The translations under genes were made by a program, and so were the position numbers. From Hyphomonadaceae bacterium (lineage in GTDB: Bacteria > Pseudomonadota > Alphaproteobacteria > Caulobacterales > Aquidulcibacteraceae), in assembly GCA_019636095.1 (NCBI GenBank), contig JAHBYF010000001.1, positions 124,001 through 188,000 of the forward strand: 64,000 bases of DNA. The letters are read 5' to 3'. The notes under the pieces were generated by a model. That model was not told the origin of the DNA. It made no database searches and saw only the letters and a list, made by a program, of their open reading frames with translations. The number at the start of each line of letters is the position of its first letter. The stretch's first letter is position 1. This document shows positions 1 to 10,145 of this stretch, piece by piece.

Positions 1-2
1 TC

Positions 3-977
3 TCTCTTGGAGACGTCGCGCAAGCCGTGTTCGGCCCGCTGCATCGTCATGTCGCGCAGATACAAGAAGCATTCCGCGACCCGAGCGCGCCGCGCGGTGC
101 GCCCGCCTATCGGCTCACGCTCGATGCCCAGGGCGACAAAATTATCGCGCGCGCAGGCTCGGGCGCGACCGACGCAGATTTCGTTCGCGCGCAGCGCATC
201 GTTGACGCGCTAATCGATCAGGCGCGCCGCAAAGGCCGTGTGCGCGAAGGTGAAGTATTGGCGGCGATCGCGTTCTCCGAGGGCGAAAACGAATCGGGCG
301 CGCCGATCCAGCTGCCGCAACTCGGCGGACTTACGCTGCGTACGCCGCGCCAAGTGCATTACGTCGAGGCGCTGCGCGACGAGAACATCGACTTGATCTT
401 TGGCGTTGGCCCAGCCGGCACCGGCAAGACGTTCCTGGCCGTGGCGGCTGCGGTCGAAGCGCTGAAGCAGGAGCGCGTCGACCGTATCATTGTCACGCGA
501 CCTGCCGTCGAAGCAGGGGAGAAGCTTGGCTATCTGCCGGGGGATCTTTCTGAGAAAGTCGACCCATACCTCATGCCGATATGGGACGCGTTCCGTTCGC
601 AGATGAGCGAGAATGATCTCAAGGCGCGGCGGGAGCGGCGCGTTATTGAGGTCGCGCCGTTGGCTTTCATGCGCGGCCGCACACTGTCGAACGCGTTCGT
701 GATCGTCGATGAAGCGCAAAACGCGACGGTGCTGCAAATGAAGATGACGCTCACGCGCCTAGGCGAAGGCTCGCGGATGGTCGTTACCGGCGATCCGTCG
801 CAGATTGATTTGCTGAGGCCCGATCAATCCGGTCTCGCGCATGCGATTTCGATCCTAGAGGATGTGCCTGGCGTCGAAGTCATCCGGTTTGCCACCCAGG
901 ATGTCGTTCGTCACAGGCTCGTCGCACACATTGTCGATGCCTATCACCGCGATGAGGGAGCGCGCGGTGGAAGCTAG
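3..977 (+). CDS. ybeZ: PhoH-like ATPase (YbeZ family), 5' end outside the window
   Basis: PhoH-family P-loop ATPase, normally paired with the endoribonuclease YbeY in rRNA maturation and RNA quality control. The reading frame is open to the left edge (codons before the GTG at 27 read SLGDVAQAV and fit the family), so the gene is truncated by the window. Counting from that GTG, a Walker A motif GPAGTGKT lies near residues 128-135 and a Walker B-like FVIVDEAQN near 224-232; TGDPSQ near 254-259 is also typical. The stop overlaps the start region of ybeY, which indicates translational coupling. Family identity is clear; the biochemical role follows from the family, not from this sequence. Confidence 0.95.
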   Translation, partial: SLGDVAQAVFGPLHRHVAQIQEAFRDPSAPRGAPAYRLTLDAQGDKIIARAGSGATDADFVRAQRIVDALIDQARRKGRVREGEVLAAIAFSEGENESGAPIQLPQLGGLTLRTPRQVHYVEALRDENIDLIFGVGPAGTGKTFLAVAAAVEALKQERVDRIIVTRPAVEAGEKLGYLPGDLSEKVDPYLMPIWDAFRSQMSENDLKARRERRVIEVAPLAFMRGRTLSNAFVIVDEAQNATVLQMKMTLTRLGEGSRMVVTGDPSQIDLLRPDQSGLAHAISILEDVPGVEVIRFATQDVVRHRLVAHIVDAYHRDEGARGGS

Positions 978-1413
978 TCTAGAAGTCGACATTTTGGCCA
1001 ATTCCGAACTTTGGCGAGGACAAGAGGATTTGCTATCGAAGGCGCTGGCAGTGGCGGCGCAAAAGACGAGCAAGTCCGGGAGCGTTTCGCTTCTTCTCGG
1101 TGACGATGCGTCGATCGCTGCACTCAATAAGCAGTTTCGAAACAAGGTCGGACCGACAAACGTGCTCTCATTCCCACCGGCGCAAGGCGCCGAGCCAGGT
1201 TTCCTTGGCGATATCGCGCTCGCGGCGGAAACCATTGTTGAGCAAGCACAATTTCAAGGTAAACGATTCGAACATCATGCCGCTCATCTTGTCGTGCACG
1301 GATTTCTGCACCTGATAGGCTATGATCACGAACAGCTGGCTGATGCCGAGGTCATGGAAGCGCGAGAGCGCGAAATTCTTGCCTCGCTTGGGATAGATGA
1401 TCCCTACGCTTAA
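967..1413 (+). CDS. ybeY: Endoribonuclease YbeY (rRNA maturation factor)
   Basis: Single-strand-specific metallo-endoribonuclease acting in 16S rRNA 3' maturation and ribosome quality control in the cytoplasm. The signature HxxxHxxxxxH zinc motif is present as HGFLHLIGYDH near the C-terminus. I chose the GTG at 967 because AGGGAG at 955-960 is a well-spaced ribosome binding site; an ATG at 952 is the alternative. Either start lies inside the 3' end of the phoH-like gene, so the two are probably co-translated. The protein is about 148 residues, normal for the family. The next gene, corC, follows after 30 bp, preserving the common phoH-ybeY-corC-lnt order. Confidence 0.95.
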   Translation: MEASLEVDILANSELWRGQEDLLSKALAVAAQKTSKSGSVSLLLGDDASIAALNKQFRNKVGPTNVLSFPPAQGAEPGFLGDIALAAETIVEQAQFQGKRFEHHAAHLVVHGFLHLIGYDHEQLADAEVMEAREREILASLGIDDPYA

Positions 1414-1443
1414 GCGGCGCAACGGAGTGCGACACACACCATT

Positions 1444-2397
1444 ATGGTTGAAACAACCAACGAAGCCACGGATCCTCCCTCGCGAAGACGCGCGGGCCTT
1501 TTGCAGCGATGGACGCGCATCTTTGCGCGCGGAAAGTTAGGGTCCGCAGAGGCGGTCGAAGAAGCGCTCCGCGAGCGCGAAGAAAACGGCGGTCCTATAG
1601 AGATGGCGCACAAGGATTTGATCCTGCGCGCTGCGCACTTCGATCAGCTCAAAGTCGCCAATGTGATGCGCGCTCGGGCGGAGATCGTCGCGATCGAAGC
1701 GAATGCGACGCTTGGCGAGGCTGCGCGGGTCTTCTCGGAAAGCCAGCATTCGCGGCTCCCGATCTACGGCGAGACGCTCGACGACCCACAAGGCTTCATC
1801 CACGTGCGCGATGTTCTCGCGCAACTCTCGCCGGACGAGAACGGAGTCTCAAAGGGTAAGCTTGAGGATCGCTCCCTTGTGCGCATCAAGCGCGAGATCT
1901 TGTTCGTGCCGCAGTCGATGTCGCTCGCGCGCCTGTTTCTGCGCATGCAATCGAGCCGCATCCATTTGGCGTTGGTCGTTGACGAATACGGGGGCACCGA
2001 TGGTCTTGTCTCAATGGAGGATCTTGTCGAACAAATCGTCGGCGCCATCGAAGACGAACACGATGTCGAGTCTGCGCTTGTCATTGATCGCGCAAATGGC
2101 GCCTTCGAAGCTGACGGCCGCGCGCCGATAAGCGAACTAGAGGCAAAGCTCGGCAAGAGCCTCGCGATTCCAGAACATGATGACGAGTTCGACACCGTTG
2201 CAGGTTTGGCGGTGGCGCTAGCGGGACGCTTGCCGCAGCGGGGGGAAATTTTGCCCCACCCTGCTGGCTTTGACGTTGAAATAGTCGATGCTGATCCGCG
2301 CCGGGTAAAGCGCATCCGCATTAAGCCGGCAAGCGAAGCGCAATCGACGCTTAGGGTTGTCACTCCAGCCGAAAACGCGCCGCATCGCGGCCCATGA
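1444..2397 (+). CDS. corC: CBS-domain protein of the CorC/HlyC family
   Basis: Soluble CBS-pair protein of the CorC/YbeX group, linked to Mg2+/Co2+ homeostasis and, through its neighbours, to ribosome or RNA metabolism. Two CBS repeats are visible at roughly residues 76-127 and 146-205, the second containing DEYGG at 180-184. The C-terminal CorC_HlyC domain covers about 215-300. There is no N-terminal DUF21 membrane domain, so this is the short cytoplasmic form, and its 317 residues fit that subgroup. It sits between ybeY and lnt as in many proteobacteria. Whether it moves ions itself is doubtful; the family name is historical. Confidence 0.9.
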   Translation: MVETTNEATDPPSRRRAGLLQRWTRIFARGKLGSAEAVEEALREREENGGPIEMAHKDLILRAAHFDQLKVANVMRARAEIVAIEANATLGEAARVFSESQHSRLPIYGETLDDPQGFIHVRDVLAQLSPDENGVSKGKLEDRSLVRIKREILFVPQSMSLARLFLRMQSSRIHLALVVDEYGGTDGLVSMEDLVEQIVGAIEDEHDVESALVIDRANGAFEADGRAPISELEAKLGKSLAIPEHDDEFDTVAGLAVALAGRLPQRGEILPHPAGFDVEIVDADPRRVKRIRIKPASEAQSTLRVVTPAENAPHRGP

Positions 2398-2461
2398 GTG
2401 TTGACCCGCGGGGCTGATCGCGCTCCAACCGCCCCTTCGCGCCGGAGAGGGGAGTTCTCGT

Positions 2462-4093
2462 TTGAACGCTGAGCAAACAATCCGGCCCAGCTCCCGTGTG
2501 CAGGCGTGGTTCGCCGCACGCACGCCATGGCAGCGGCGCGGCATTGCGGCGGTCGCCGGCGCGGTAGCCACGCTTGGCCATGCGCCGTTTCAGCTCACTC
2601 TGTTCTTCATAGCTGCGATAGTGCTCTTGGTTTGGTTGCTCGATGTTTCTGCGACCAAGGAACGGAAGCTGCGCTCGGCGTTCAGCATAGGTTGGTTCTT
2701 TGGCCTGGGGCACCTCGTCACCGGCCTCTATTGGGTGGCGGCGGCGTTCAATGTCGATAGCGATGCCTGGGGTCCGATCTGGGGGATCCCCGCGACTTTA
2801 GCTTTGGCCACCGGACTGGCGCTCTATTTCGGCATTGGCGCCGCGCTGGCGATGCTTCTGTGGACGAAAGATGTGCGACGCATCGCGGTGTTCGCGGTAG
2901 CGTTTTTTGTATCTGAATGGCTGCGCGGTCACGTGTTCGGCGGCTTTCCGTGGCTGATGCCCGCCTATGTCTGGACGCCGGGCGAACCGATCTCGCAACT
3001 GGCGTCGCTCGTCGGCGCCTACGGTCTTACGCTTCTGACATTGCTTGTCGCGGCTGCACCCGCGGCTATCGCTGATAGCGGCCAAAGCGCGAGTTGGCGT
3101 TTTGCGCCTGTTCTTGGCGCTGCGCTTGCTGTTGGCATGGCTTGGGGGTGGGGCGCTCAGCACATCGCGGGAGCGCCGACAGAGCCGCCGGGCGCGCGAC
3201 CAATCGTTCGAGTCGCGGACTCCGGTCTGGGCCAAGCAGAGAAGTGGCAGAATCGCCCCGATCAAGAATGGCGCGTGCTGCAGCGTTATCTGGAAGCGAG
3301 TGGCGAGCCCAGTGACGACAATGCGGACACGATCATCGTTTGGCCGGAAGGCGCCATTCCGGTGATCAACTTCTTCATGCTTGAGAACCCAGATTTCATG
3401 TCCGCGCTTGGACATGGTCTTGGCGATCGCGTTCTGATCACTGGGCTAACGCGCCGCGAACCGCGCGCCAATGGCGTTGCCTATTTCAACTCCGCCGCGG
3501 TCATAGATGGCGTGAATGGTGAGGCGCGGATCAGCCAAACCTACGACAAGAACCACCTGGTGCCGTTCGGCGAGTACATCCCCCTTTGGGATCTCGTCGG
3601 CAATCTCAACATCGCGCCGCTCCAACGTATCGGCGCGGGGTTCGAGGCTGGTGCGCCACCGACGCGTCTCGTGGTCCCCGGTGCGCCGACAGCCGTTGTG
3701 CTCATCTGCTACGAAGCGATCTTCCCAGACATGACGCCACGCGGGGAAGGGCGTCCTGGGTGGATTGTTATGGTCACGAACGACGCATGGTTCGGCGGCG
3801 GCTCCGGCCCCTACCAGCACTATGCGATGGCCCGCTATCGGGCGATCGAGGAGGGGTTGCCCTTCGCGCGCGCGGCGTCCGGGGGAATTTCAGCCATTGT
3901 CGACGCCTATGGGCGGCAGGTGGCTGCAACCAGCGCGCGAGTAGAGTATGCGGAAGCGCAACTCCCGCCTGCGCTCTCGGAAACCCCATACGCTCGGTGG
4001 GGTAGTATAGTGCTGCTCGTATTGTTTGTATTGATAGCCGCTTTGCGGTTCTTACCAGCCGGAAAGAGTGGGCCGGGAGGGTCCGGATTATGA
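2462..4093 (+). CDS. lnt: Apolipoprotein N-acyltransferase Lnt
   Basis: Inner-membrane enzyme that adds the third acyl chain to the N-terminal cysteine of lipoproteins. Several hydrophobic helices fill residues 28-235, followed by a periplasmic nitrilase-like domain. The catalytic triad can be placed: Glu296 (WPEG), Lys363 (YDKNH) and Cys416 (LICYE). The TTG start at 2462 follows a strong GGAGAGGGGAG ribosome binding site. Length 543 is normal. The stop overlaps the start of the HTH gene by 4 bases (ATGA). A second Lnt-like protein lies at 27011-28405; this one has the canonical motifs and position and should be the housekeeping enzyme. Confidence 0.95.
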   Translation: MNAEQTIRPSSRVQAWFAARTPWQRRGIAAVAGAVATLGHAPFQLTLFFIAAIVLLVWLLDVSATKERKLRSAFSIGWFFGLGHLVTGLYWVAAAFNVDSDAWGPIWGIPATLALATGLALYFGIGAALAMLLWTKDVRRIAVFAVAFFVSEWLRGHVFGGFPWLMPAYVWTPGEPISQLASLVGAYGLTLLTLLVAAAPAAIADSGQSASWRFAPVLGAALAVGMAWGWGAQHIAGAPTEPPGARPIVRVADSGLGQAEKWQNRPDQEWRVLQRYLEASGEPSDDNADTIIVWPEGAIPVINFFMLENPDFMSALGHGLGDRVLITGLTRREPRANGVAYFNSAAVIDGVNGEARISQTYDKNHLVPFGEYIPLWDLVGNLNIAPLQRIGAGFEAGAPPTRLVVPGAPTAVVLICYEAIFPDMTPRGEGRPGWIVMVTNDAWFGGGSGPYQHYAMARYRAIEEGLPFARAASGGISAIVDAYGRQVAATSARVEYAEAQLPPALSETPYARWGSIVLLVLFVLIAALRFLPAGKSGPGGSGL

Positions 4094-4488
4094 GTGATGA
4101 GCGCGCTGCAAACGCGGTCGACAAGAAAGTCGGCCAGCGCGTGAGGGCCAGACGGCTCGAGATCAACATGAGCCAAGAAAGACTGGCGGAATTGCTCGGT
4201 GTTACCTTTCAGCAGGTCCAAAAATACGAGAAGGGCGTCAATCGGATCGCGGTAAGCCGGCTTCTCGATATCGCCAACGCATTGGAAATTTCCGCCAGCC
4301 GCTTCTTCGATGGGCTGGAGCGCCGGGGGGTGGCTGAAGACGCTCCTGATTATGTAAACGATGCGCTGGCCACCCCAGAGGGCGCGCAGCTCATAGCATT
4401 GTATGCCGGAATCAAGAGCCCAAGGGTCCGCCGTAAGGTTCTCGATCTCGTCAGAGCGATCGCCGACGAGGATGGGGATAAGCGCTAG
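4090..4488 (+). CDS. XRE/Cro-type HTH transcriptional regulator
   Basis: Small cytoplasmic DNA-binding protein of 132 residues. A helix-turn-helix of the XRE/Cro type spans about residues 14-68 (MSQERLAELLGVTFQQVQKY), followed by a helical tail of about 60 residues, possibly for dimerisation. The ATG overlaps the lnt stop by 4 bases, so it is the last gene of the phoH-lnt operon. It is followed by a hairpin with a U-tract and then metK. HTH proteins of this type next to metK are common in alphaproteobacteria; its target genes cannot be read from the sequence. Confidence 0.88.
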   Translation: MSDERAANAVDKKVGQRVRARRLEINMSQERLAELLGVTFQQVQKYEKGVNRIAVSRLLDIANALEISASRFFDGLERRGVAEDAPDYVNDALATPEGAQLIALYAGIKSPRVRRKVLDLVRAIADEDGDKR

Positions 4489-4521
4489 ACGCCCGCGACG
4501 ATTGAAAAATTGCACACCCCG

Positions 4522-4553
4522 GCGGTTCTCCCTAAGAGAGCCGCTTTGTTTTT
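4522..4553 (+). terminator. Terminator-like hairpin with U-tract immediately upstream of metK
   Basis: A 9-bp stem pairs 4522-4530 (GCGGTTCTC) with 4536-4544 (GAGAGCCGC), with one G-U pair and a 5-base loop. It is followed by TTTGTTTTT at 4545-4553. This is a textbook intrinsic terminator shape. The metK GTG begins only 18 bases after the U-tract, with its ribosome binding site GGAGA at 4562-4566. It may end the upstream operon, or act as an attenuator in the metK leader. A weak promoter (TTGCAC at 4510-4515, CCTAAG at 4531-4536) could alternatively overlap it. Confidence 0.7.
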
Positions 4554-4571
4554 ACCGCGCCGGAGAATCCC

Positions 4572-5792
4572 GTGGCCCGCAGCAACTACGTCTTCACCAG
4601 CGAAAGTGTGTCAGAGGGCCATCCGGATAAGGTTGCCGATCGCATCTCCGACACGGTGGTGGACGCCTTTATCGGCGCCGACCCGGAGGCCCGTGTCGCC
4701 TGCGAGACCATGGTGACGACGAACCGCATCATTCTCGCCGGCGAAGTCCGAGCTGGAAAGCCGGGTTACGACAAGGCGCAGAACAAGGCCTTCACCAAGG
4801 AGATCATCGCTTCGCTGCAGCCGAAGGTTCGCGAAGCAGTGAAAGATATCGGCTATGCACAGAAGGGCTTTCACTGGGAGAAGGCGAAGTACGCGTGCTA
4901 CTTGCATGGCCAGTCAGCACACATTGCGCAAGGCGTCGATTCTTCGGCGAAAAAGGACGAAGGCGCGGGCGACCAAGGCATCATGTTTGGCTACGCCTGC
5001 AACGAAACGCCGGAGCAAATGCCGGCAACGCTGCAATATTCGCACAACATTCTGAAGCGTCTTGCCGAAGTGCGCCACAGTGGCGCGCGCCCAGAGCTTG
5101 AGCCGGACGCGAAGAGCCAAGTCACACTGCGCTACGAAAACGGCAAGCCGGTCGAAGTTGTGGCCATCGTCGTCAGCCATCAACATACGAAGAAGCTTGG
5201 CGACAAGAACTACAGCCAGGCGCGCTTTGCCGAGATCGTGAAGCCGGTCGCCGCTTCGGTTTTCCCCGAAGGGCTCATTACCAAGCGCACCAAATGGCAC
5301 ATCAATCCGACCGGGAAGTTCGAGATCGGCGGCCCGGACGGCGATAGCGGCCTCACTGGGCGCAAGATCATCGTCGACACTTATGGCGGCGCAGCTCCGC
5401 ACGGCGGCGGCGCGTTTTCGGGCAAGGACCCGACGAAGGTCGACCGCTCAGCCGCCTACGCGTGCCGCTATCTCGCAAAGAACGTGGTTGCCGCCGGCCT
5501 GGCGGATCGCTGCACGATCCAGATCAGCTACGCCATTGGCGTTGCACAGCCGACGAGTTTCTATGTCGATCTTCACGGCGCGGATACGATCGATCCGGCG
5601 ATCCTCGAAGCCAAGCTTCCTGAGATGATCGGCGGGGCGACGCCGCGCGCGATCCGCAACCATTTGAAGCTCAATCGTCCGATTTATGCGCGTACCGCAG
5701 CCTACGGCCACTTTGGCCGTCAGCCGGACAATGAAGGTGGCTTCGCTTGGGAGCGCGATGACCTTGTGGCCGAACTTAAGGGTCTCGCCTAA
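4572..5792 (+). CDS. metK: S-adenosylmethionine synthetase
   Basis: Makes S-adenosylmethionine from methionine and ATP; cytoplasmic homotetramer by family. Diagnostic motifs are GHPDK at residues 16-20, [10 protein letters not shown] at 131-140 and the P-loop GGGAFSGKD at 278-286. The protein has 406 residues, slightly longer than E. coli MetK, as is usual in alphaproteobacteria. The GTG start follows GGAGA at 4562-4566. A hairpin plus U-tract lies directly in front, suggesting leader control. The downstream gene is a SAM-dependent O-methyltransferase, a consumer of the product. Confidence 0.97.
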   Translation: MARSNYVFTSESVSEGHPDKVADRISDTVVDAFIGADPEARVACETMVTTNRIILAGEVRAGKPGYDKAQNKAFTKEIIASLQPKVREAVKDIGYAQKGFHWEKAKYACYLHGQSAHIAQGVDSSAKKDEGAGDQGIMFGYACNETPEQMPATLQYSHNILKRLAEVRHSGARPELEPDAKSQVTLRYENGKPVEVVAIVVSHQHTKKLGDKNYSQARFAEIVKPVAASVFPEGLITKRTKWHINPTGKFEIGGPDGDSGLTGRKIIVDTYGGAAPHGGGAFSGKDPTKVDRSAAYACRYLAKNVVAAGLADRCTIQISYAIGVAQPTSFYVDLHGADTIDPAILEAKLPEMIGGATPRAIRNHLKLNRPIYARTAAYGHFGRQPDNEGGFAWERDDLVAELKGLA

Positions 5793-5802
5793 GTTAGGAG
5801 GC

Positions 5803-6474
5803 ATGTCTTCTTCACTTGGCCTCACACCTGAAATCATCCGCTATCTCGCGCATGTGAACCCGCCGGAGCATCCGGTGCTCGTGCGCTGCCGTGAAGAAAC
5901 GCAAGAACTGCCGATGGCGCGCATGCAGATCAGCGCCGAGCAGGGCGCGTTCATGCAAGTCATTACGCGCATGCTGAATGCGAAATATGTCTTCGAGGTC
6001 GGCGTCTTTACTGGCTATTCCTCAACAGCCGTCGCGCTGACAATGAATGAGCTTCATCCAGTCGGCGCCAAACTGCTCGCCTGCGACATCTCCGAAGAGT
6101 GGACGACCAAAGCGCGTGACTATTGGCGCGAGGCGCAAGTCGCTGATCTCATCGAGTTGGTGATCGCGCCGGCGAGCGAAACGCTGGATGCGCGCATCGC
6201 GGCGGGCGAGGCGGGTCGGTACGACCTCGGCTTCATCGACGCGGATAAAACTGGCTACGACGCTTACTACGAGCGCGGCCTCCAACTTCTGCGCAAAGGC
6301 GGCGTCATGCTATTCGACAACGTGCTATGGTCGGGGCGCGTCGCTGATCCCGCCGATACGTCAGCCGACACCTCCGCGCTTCGGGCGCTTGCACAAAAGG
6401 CCAAGTCCGACGATCGGGTGCATGCCGCTATGACCGGCATCGGCGATGGCCTGTTGATCTGCGTGAAACGCTGA
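5803..6474 (+). CDS. Class I SAM-dependent O-methyltransferase
   Basis: Cytoplasmic methyltransferase of the catechol/caffeoyl-CoA O-methyltransferase type. The SAM-binding motif FEVGVFTGYSS lies near residues 65-75, followed by a FIDADK motif and the FDNVLWSG strand typical of the family. The ATG at 5803 gives 223 residues; an upstream in-frame extension would run into metK. An AGGAGG sequence lies unusually close to this ATG, but the N-terminus LGLTPEIIRYL fits relatives. It follows metK by 10 bp and is probably co-transcribed. The substrate cannot be deduced. Confidence 0.88.
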   Translation: MSSSLGLTPEIIRYLAHVNPPEHPVLVRCREETQELPMARMQISAEQGAFMQVITRMLNAKYVFEVGVFTGYSSTAVALTMNELHPVGAKLLACDISEEWTTKARDYWREAQVADLIELVIAPASETLDARIAAGEAGRYDLGFIDADKTGYDAYYERGLQLLRKGGVMLFDNVLWSGRVADPADTSADTSALRALAQKAKSDDRVHAAMTGIGDGLLICVKR

Positions 6475-6523
6475 CGCATTTGTTGTCGCGCGCGGGCACA
6501 TCCCGGCGGCGGGAGGCATCACA

Positions 6524-8041
6524 ATGCTTAGAGTCTTGATTGCCGCGGTGATGGCTGGCGCGAGCCTTATCAGCGTTGCCATTGCCCAAGAGGCGCAAGG
6601 ACCTGCGCTCCCCGCGACGCCCGGAGCTTGGCGCGCCGCCGCAGAAGCGGACCTGGAGGCCCTCCGCACGTACTTGCGTGAAGACACGCCTATCGCCTTG
6701 GATGCGGAAAATCCTTCAATGCAGCGCTGGTATGAGCGCGGCTACCGTGAGGCGCGCGGGCGCGTGCGCCGGGTCAACGACCAGGCGGGCTATTATTACG
6801 CGCTGCTTGGCTATGCGAACGGTTTCCACGATCCGCACCTATCGCTTGGGGCGCAAATGCGCCTCGCAACCGCCAGCTGGCCTGGATTCGTGACCACGGC
6901 TGACGGCGATGACGTGGTTGTCTTCTCTCGCGATGAAGACGATCCGAATACACCGGCGCTCGGTGCGCTCGTCATTTCATGTGATGGGCGCTCTCCAGCC
7001 GCGTTTCGTGCGCGCAACATCTATCCGTTTACACTCAACCCTGGCCTCGCGGGCGATCGCCGTCGTTCCGCGACGCGGATGTTCATGGATCGCCACAACC
7101 CATTCGGACCAGCGCCCCGCCGCTGCGTGTTCGATGAAGATGGCGCGCGTCGCACGATCACTCTAACTTGGCGCGACGTGCCAGACGGCAATGCGTATTG
7201 GGATCAATACGGCCTCGCTTCGCTCGGGCCCGGCGCAGCGTTTGATATCACCACGCCCGCCGCGGGCGTGACCTGGATCGGCGTGCCCACGCTCGACAAC
7301 GGCGCTGGCGAACAATTGCAAGCATTGATCAATGAGATCACCGCCCAGGCGCCAGCGATCCGCGCGGGGCGCGCCGTGGTCATAGATGTGCGCGGCAATG
7401 GCGGCGGCAACTCCGAGTGGGGTGTGCGCATCGCGCGTGCGCTTTGGGGCGACGACATCATCAATTCCATCCCGGGGGACGATCGCCCCGGCGCGGTCGA
7501 TTGGCGCGCGTCACCCGGGAATCGAGATTATGTTGCAGAGCTCGTCCCGGAACTGGCGCAACAATTCGGGACTGACTCCGATATCGTACAGTGGGCGCAT
7601 CGTGCACATGATGGCATCGAGGCCGCCATCGGACGCGGCGACGCTTTCTGGCGTGACCGCGATCCCGGCGAAACGGGCGAGATTGCGGCGAGCGGCGGGT
7701 ACGCACAGGAGCGCCCCACCGGACCGTCGCTAATCCCTGCTCGCGTCTACGTCTTGTCGAACGGCACCTGCGCCAGCGCTTGCCTAGATATGTCCGACAT
7801 CATTCTGCACATTTCCGGCGTTCAGCTGATAGGTGCGGACACCAACGGCGACGGCCTCTTGATGGAAATTCGCTCTGTGACGCTGCCTTCTGGCTTGGTG
7901 CAACTCGGCTTGCCGATGAAGGTGTATCGCGGGCGCGGCCGAGGTTCGCTGGAGTCTTACCACACGGATGTCGCGTATGGCGGGGTGTGGAGCGACGAGG
8001 CAGTACGCGCCTGGGTGATGCAGCTGATCGAAGCGCAATAG
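6524..8041 (+). CDS. Secreted S41-family (tail-specific protease-like) peptidase
   Basis: Exported protein of 505 residues with a signal peptide at about 1-21 (ending SVAIAQ). The second half shows an S41 peptidase-like core: a strand with DVRGNGGGN, then NGTCASAC around residue 415-420, where the nucleophilic serine is expected. Two cysteines bracket that serine, which is unusual and could form a disulfide in the periplasm. The first 250 residues have no motif I recognise and I see no clear PDZ domain. It is distinct from the CtpA-type S41 peptidase at 58626-59945. The substrate is unknown. Confidence 0.75.
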   Translation: MLRVLIAAVMAGASLISVAIAQEAQGPALPATPGAWRAAAEADLEALRTYLREDTPIALDAENPSMQRWYERGYREARGRVRRVNDQAGYYYALLGYANGFHDPHLSLGAQMRLATASWPGFVTTADGDDVVVFSRDEDDPNTPALGALVISCDGRSPAAFRARNIYPFTLNPGLAGDRRRSATRMFMDRHNPFGPAPRRCVFDEDGARRTITLTWRDVPDGNAYWDQYGLASLGPGAAFDITTPAAGVTWIGVPTLDNGAGEQLQALINEITAQAPAIRAGRAVVIDVRGNGGGNSEWGVRIARALWGDDIINSIPGDDRPGAVDWRASPGNRDYVAELVPELAQQFGTDSDIVQWAHRAHDGIEAAIGRGDAFWRDRDPGETGEIAASGGYAQERPTGPSLIPARVYVLSNGTCASACLDMSDIILHISGVQLIGADTNGDGLLMEIRSVTLPSGLVQLGLPMKVYRGRGRGSLESYHTDVAYGGVWSDEAVRAWVMQLIEAQ

Positions 8042-8051
8042 GGCAGGCGCG

Positions 8052-8459
8052 ATGACCAACCGCATCCTTGGCATTGTGCTGATCATTGGCGCAGCTTTCA
8101 CAGCGCTCTATTGGTGGAGTTATTTCACGGCGGGCGATGTGATGGTTAGTCACGAACGCTGGTACACAGCATTCGAAGACGCCTTCCCATTCGCCGATGG
8201 CTGGATGGCGCTTTGCATGACCGGCGCTGGCATAGGTATCCTGGGGAGCCGGTCCTGGGCTCCGTCGCTTGGATTGCTCGCAGGTTCGGCGCTTATCTTC
8301 CTCACTGCGATGGACGCCACATTTAACATCCAGAACGACCTCTATCCGCTCGCGGCCACGAACGACGCCATGAAGGCCGAAATCGCTATCAACATCGCCA
8401 CGGCGCTCCTCGGCGCTTGGACGATCGCTGCCTGCTGGCCCCGTCGCAGCGCCGATTGA
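8052..8459 (+). CDS. Small four-helix membrane protein of unknown function
   Basis: 135-residue integral membrane protein with about four hydrophobic helices (roughly 5-24, 48-66, 70-88, 105-128) and short loops, including an acidic or aromatic stretch around residues 30-48. I do not recognise a named family. It starts 10 bp after the S41-like peptidase and is probably in its operon. The next gene, mdh, is separated by a possible promoter. Confidence 0.7.
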   Translation: MTNRILGIVLIIGAAFTALYWWSYFTAGDVMVSHERWYTAFEDAFPFADGWMALCMTGAGIGILGSRSWAPSLGLLAGSALIFLTAMDATFNIQNDLYPLAATNDAMKAEIAINIATALLGAWTIAACWPRRSAD

Positions 8460-8468
8460 ACCGCCGCA

Positions 8469-9499
<1,031 letters not shown>

Positions 9500-9555
9500 T
9501 TTGTAACCCTCTCTTTGTTCCATGCGTAGCCGAGCAGGGGGCCAAGGAGATTTTG

Positions 9556-10113
9556 ATGCGCTTTGTTTCAGGTATCGTTGCTGCTGTCGCCTTAGCGTTT
9601 GGGGCAAGCGCCTGGGCTCAGTCGCACAATTTCGGCCCTGCCGTGGGTGCGACGCTTTCTGCGATCTCTGCGCCCGACCAAACCGGCGCTACCCGTTCTC
9701 TTGCCTCGCTCTCTGGCGAGAACGGAACGGTGCTGCTGGTCACGCGCGCTGCCGATTGGTGCCCGTATTGCCAAGCGCAGATGATCGGGCTTGAGGGTGT
9801 TCGTGCTGAGATTGAGCAGCGCGGCTATAACATCGTGACGATCAGCACCGACACCGTCGAAGAGCTGGCCCGGTTTCAACGCCGCCGCAACATCGGCTAC
9901 ACCATGCTCTCGGACGAGCAGGCGCAAATCGTGCGCCAACTTGACCTCCTCGATCCCACCCAACCACCGAACCGCCGTCATAACGGCTTGCCGGTTCCTA
10001 CGATCTTGATCCTCTCACCGCAGGATCGCGTGCTGGCGAAGCTGGGGGATGCAAACTTCCGCGTCCGCCCCGCCCCAGAAGTGGTCGTCGCGACACTCGA
10101 CGGACTGCGCTAG
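9556..10113 (+). CDS. Exported peroxiredoxin-like/redoxin protein
   Basis: 185-residue thioredoxin-fold protein of the AhpC/TSA-redoxin type with a signal peptide at 1-21 (ending ASAWA). The redox motif WCPYC places cysteines at residues 69 and 72, so both a peroxidatic role and a thioredoxin-like CxxC chemistry are possible. The ATG at 9556 follows AAGGAG at 9544-9549. It is expected to act in the periplasm as a thiol peroxidase or thiol oxidoreductase; the exact electron donor cannot be inferred. It sits just after mdh and before a GNAT gene. Confidence 0.8.
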   Translation: MRFVSGIVAAVALAFGASAWAQSHNFGPAVGATLSAISAPDQTGATRSLASLSGENGTVLLVTRAADWCPYCQAQMIGLEGVRAEIEQRGYNIVTISTDTVEELARFQRRRNIGYTMLSDEQAQIVRQLDLLDPTQPPNRRHNGLPVPTILILSPQDRVLAKLGDANFRVRPAPEVVVATLDGLR

Positions 10114-10145
10114 CGCGTGGCGGCGGCGCGGCGTAAGAGCCGCGC

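Noticed and set aside
4489..4571. A known SAM riboswitch (SAM-I, SAM-II or SAM/SAH type) before metK
   Set aside because: Only 83 bases lie between the genes and I could not match any of the conserved consensus segments; only the hairpin plus U-tract is supported.
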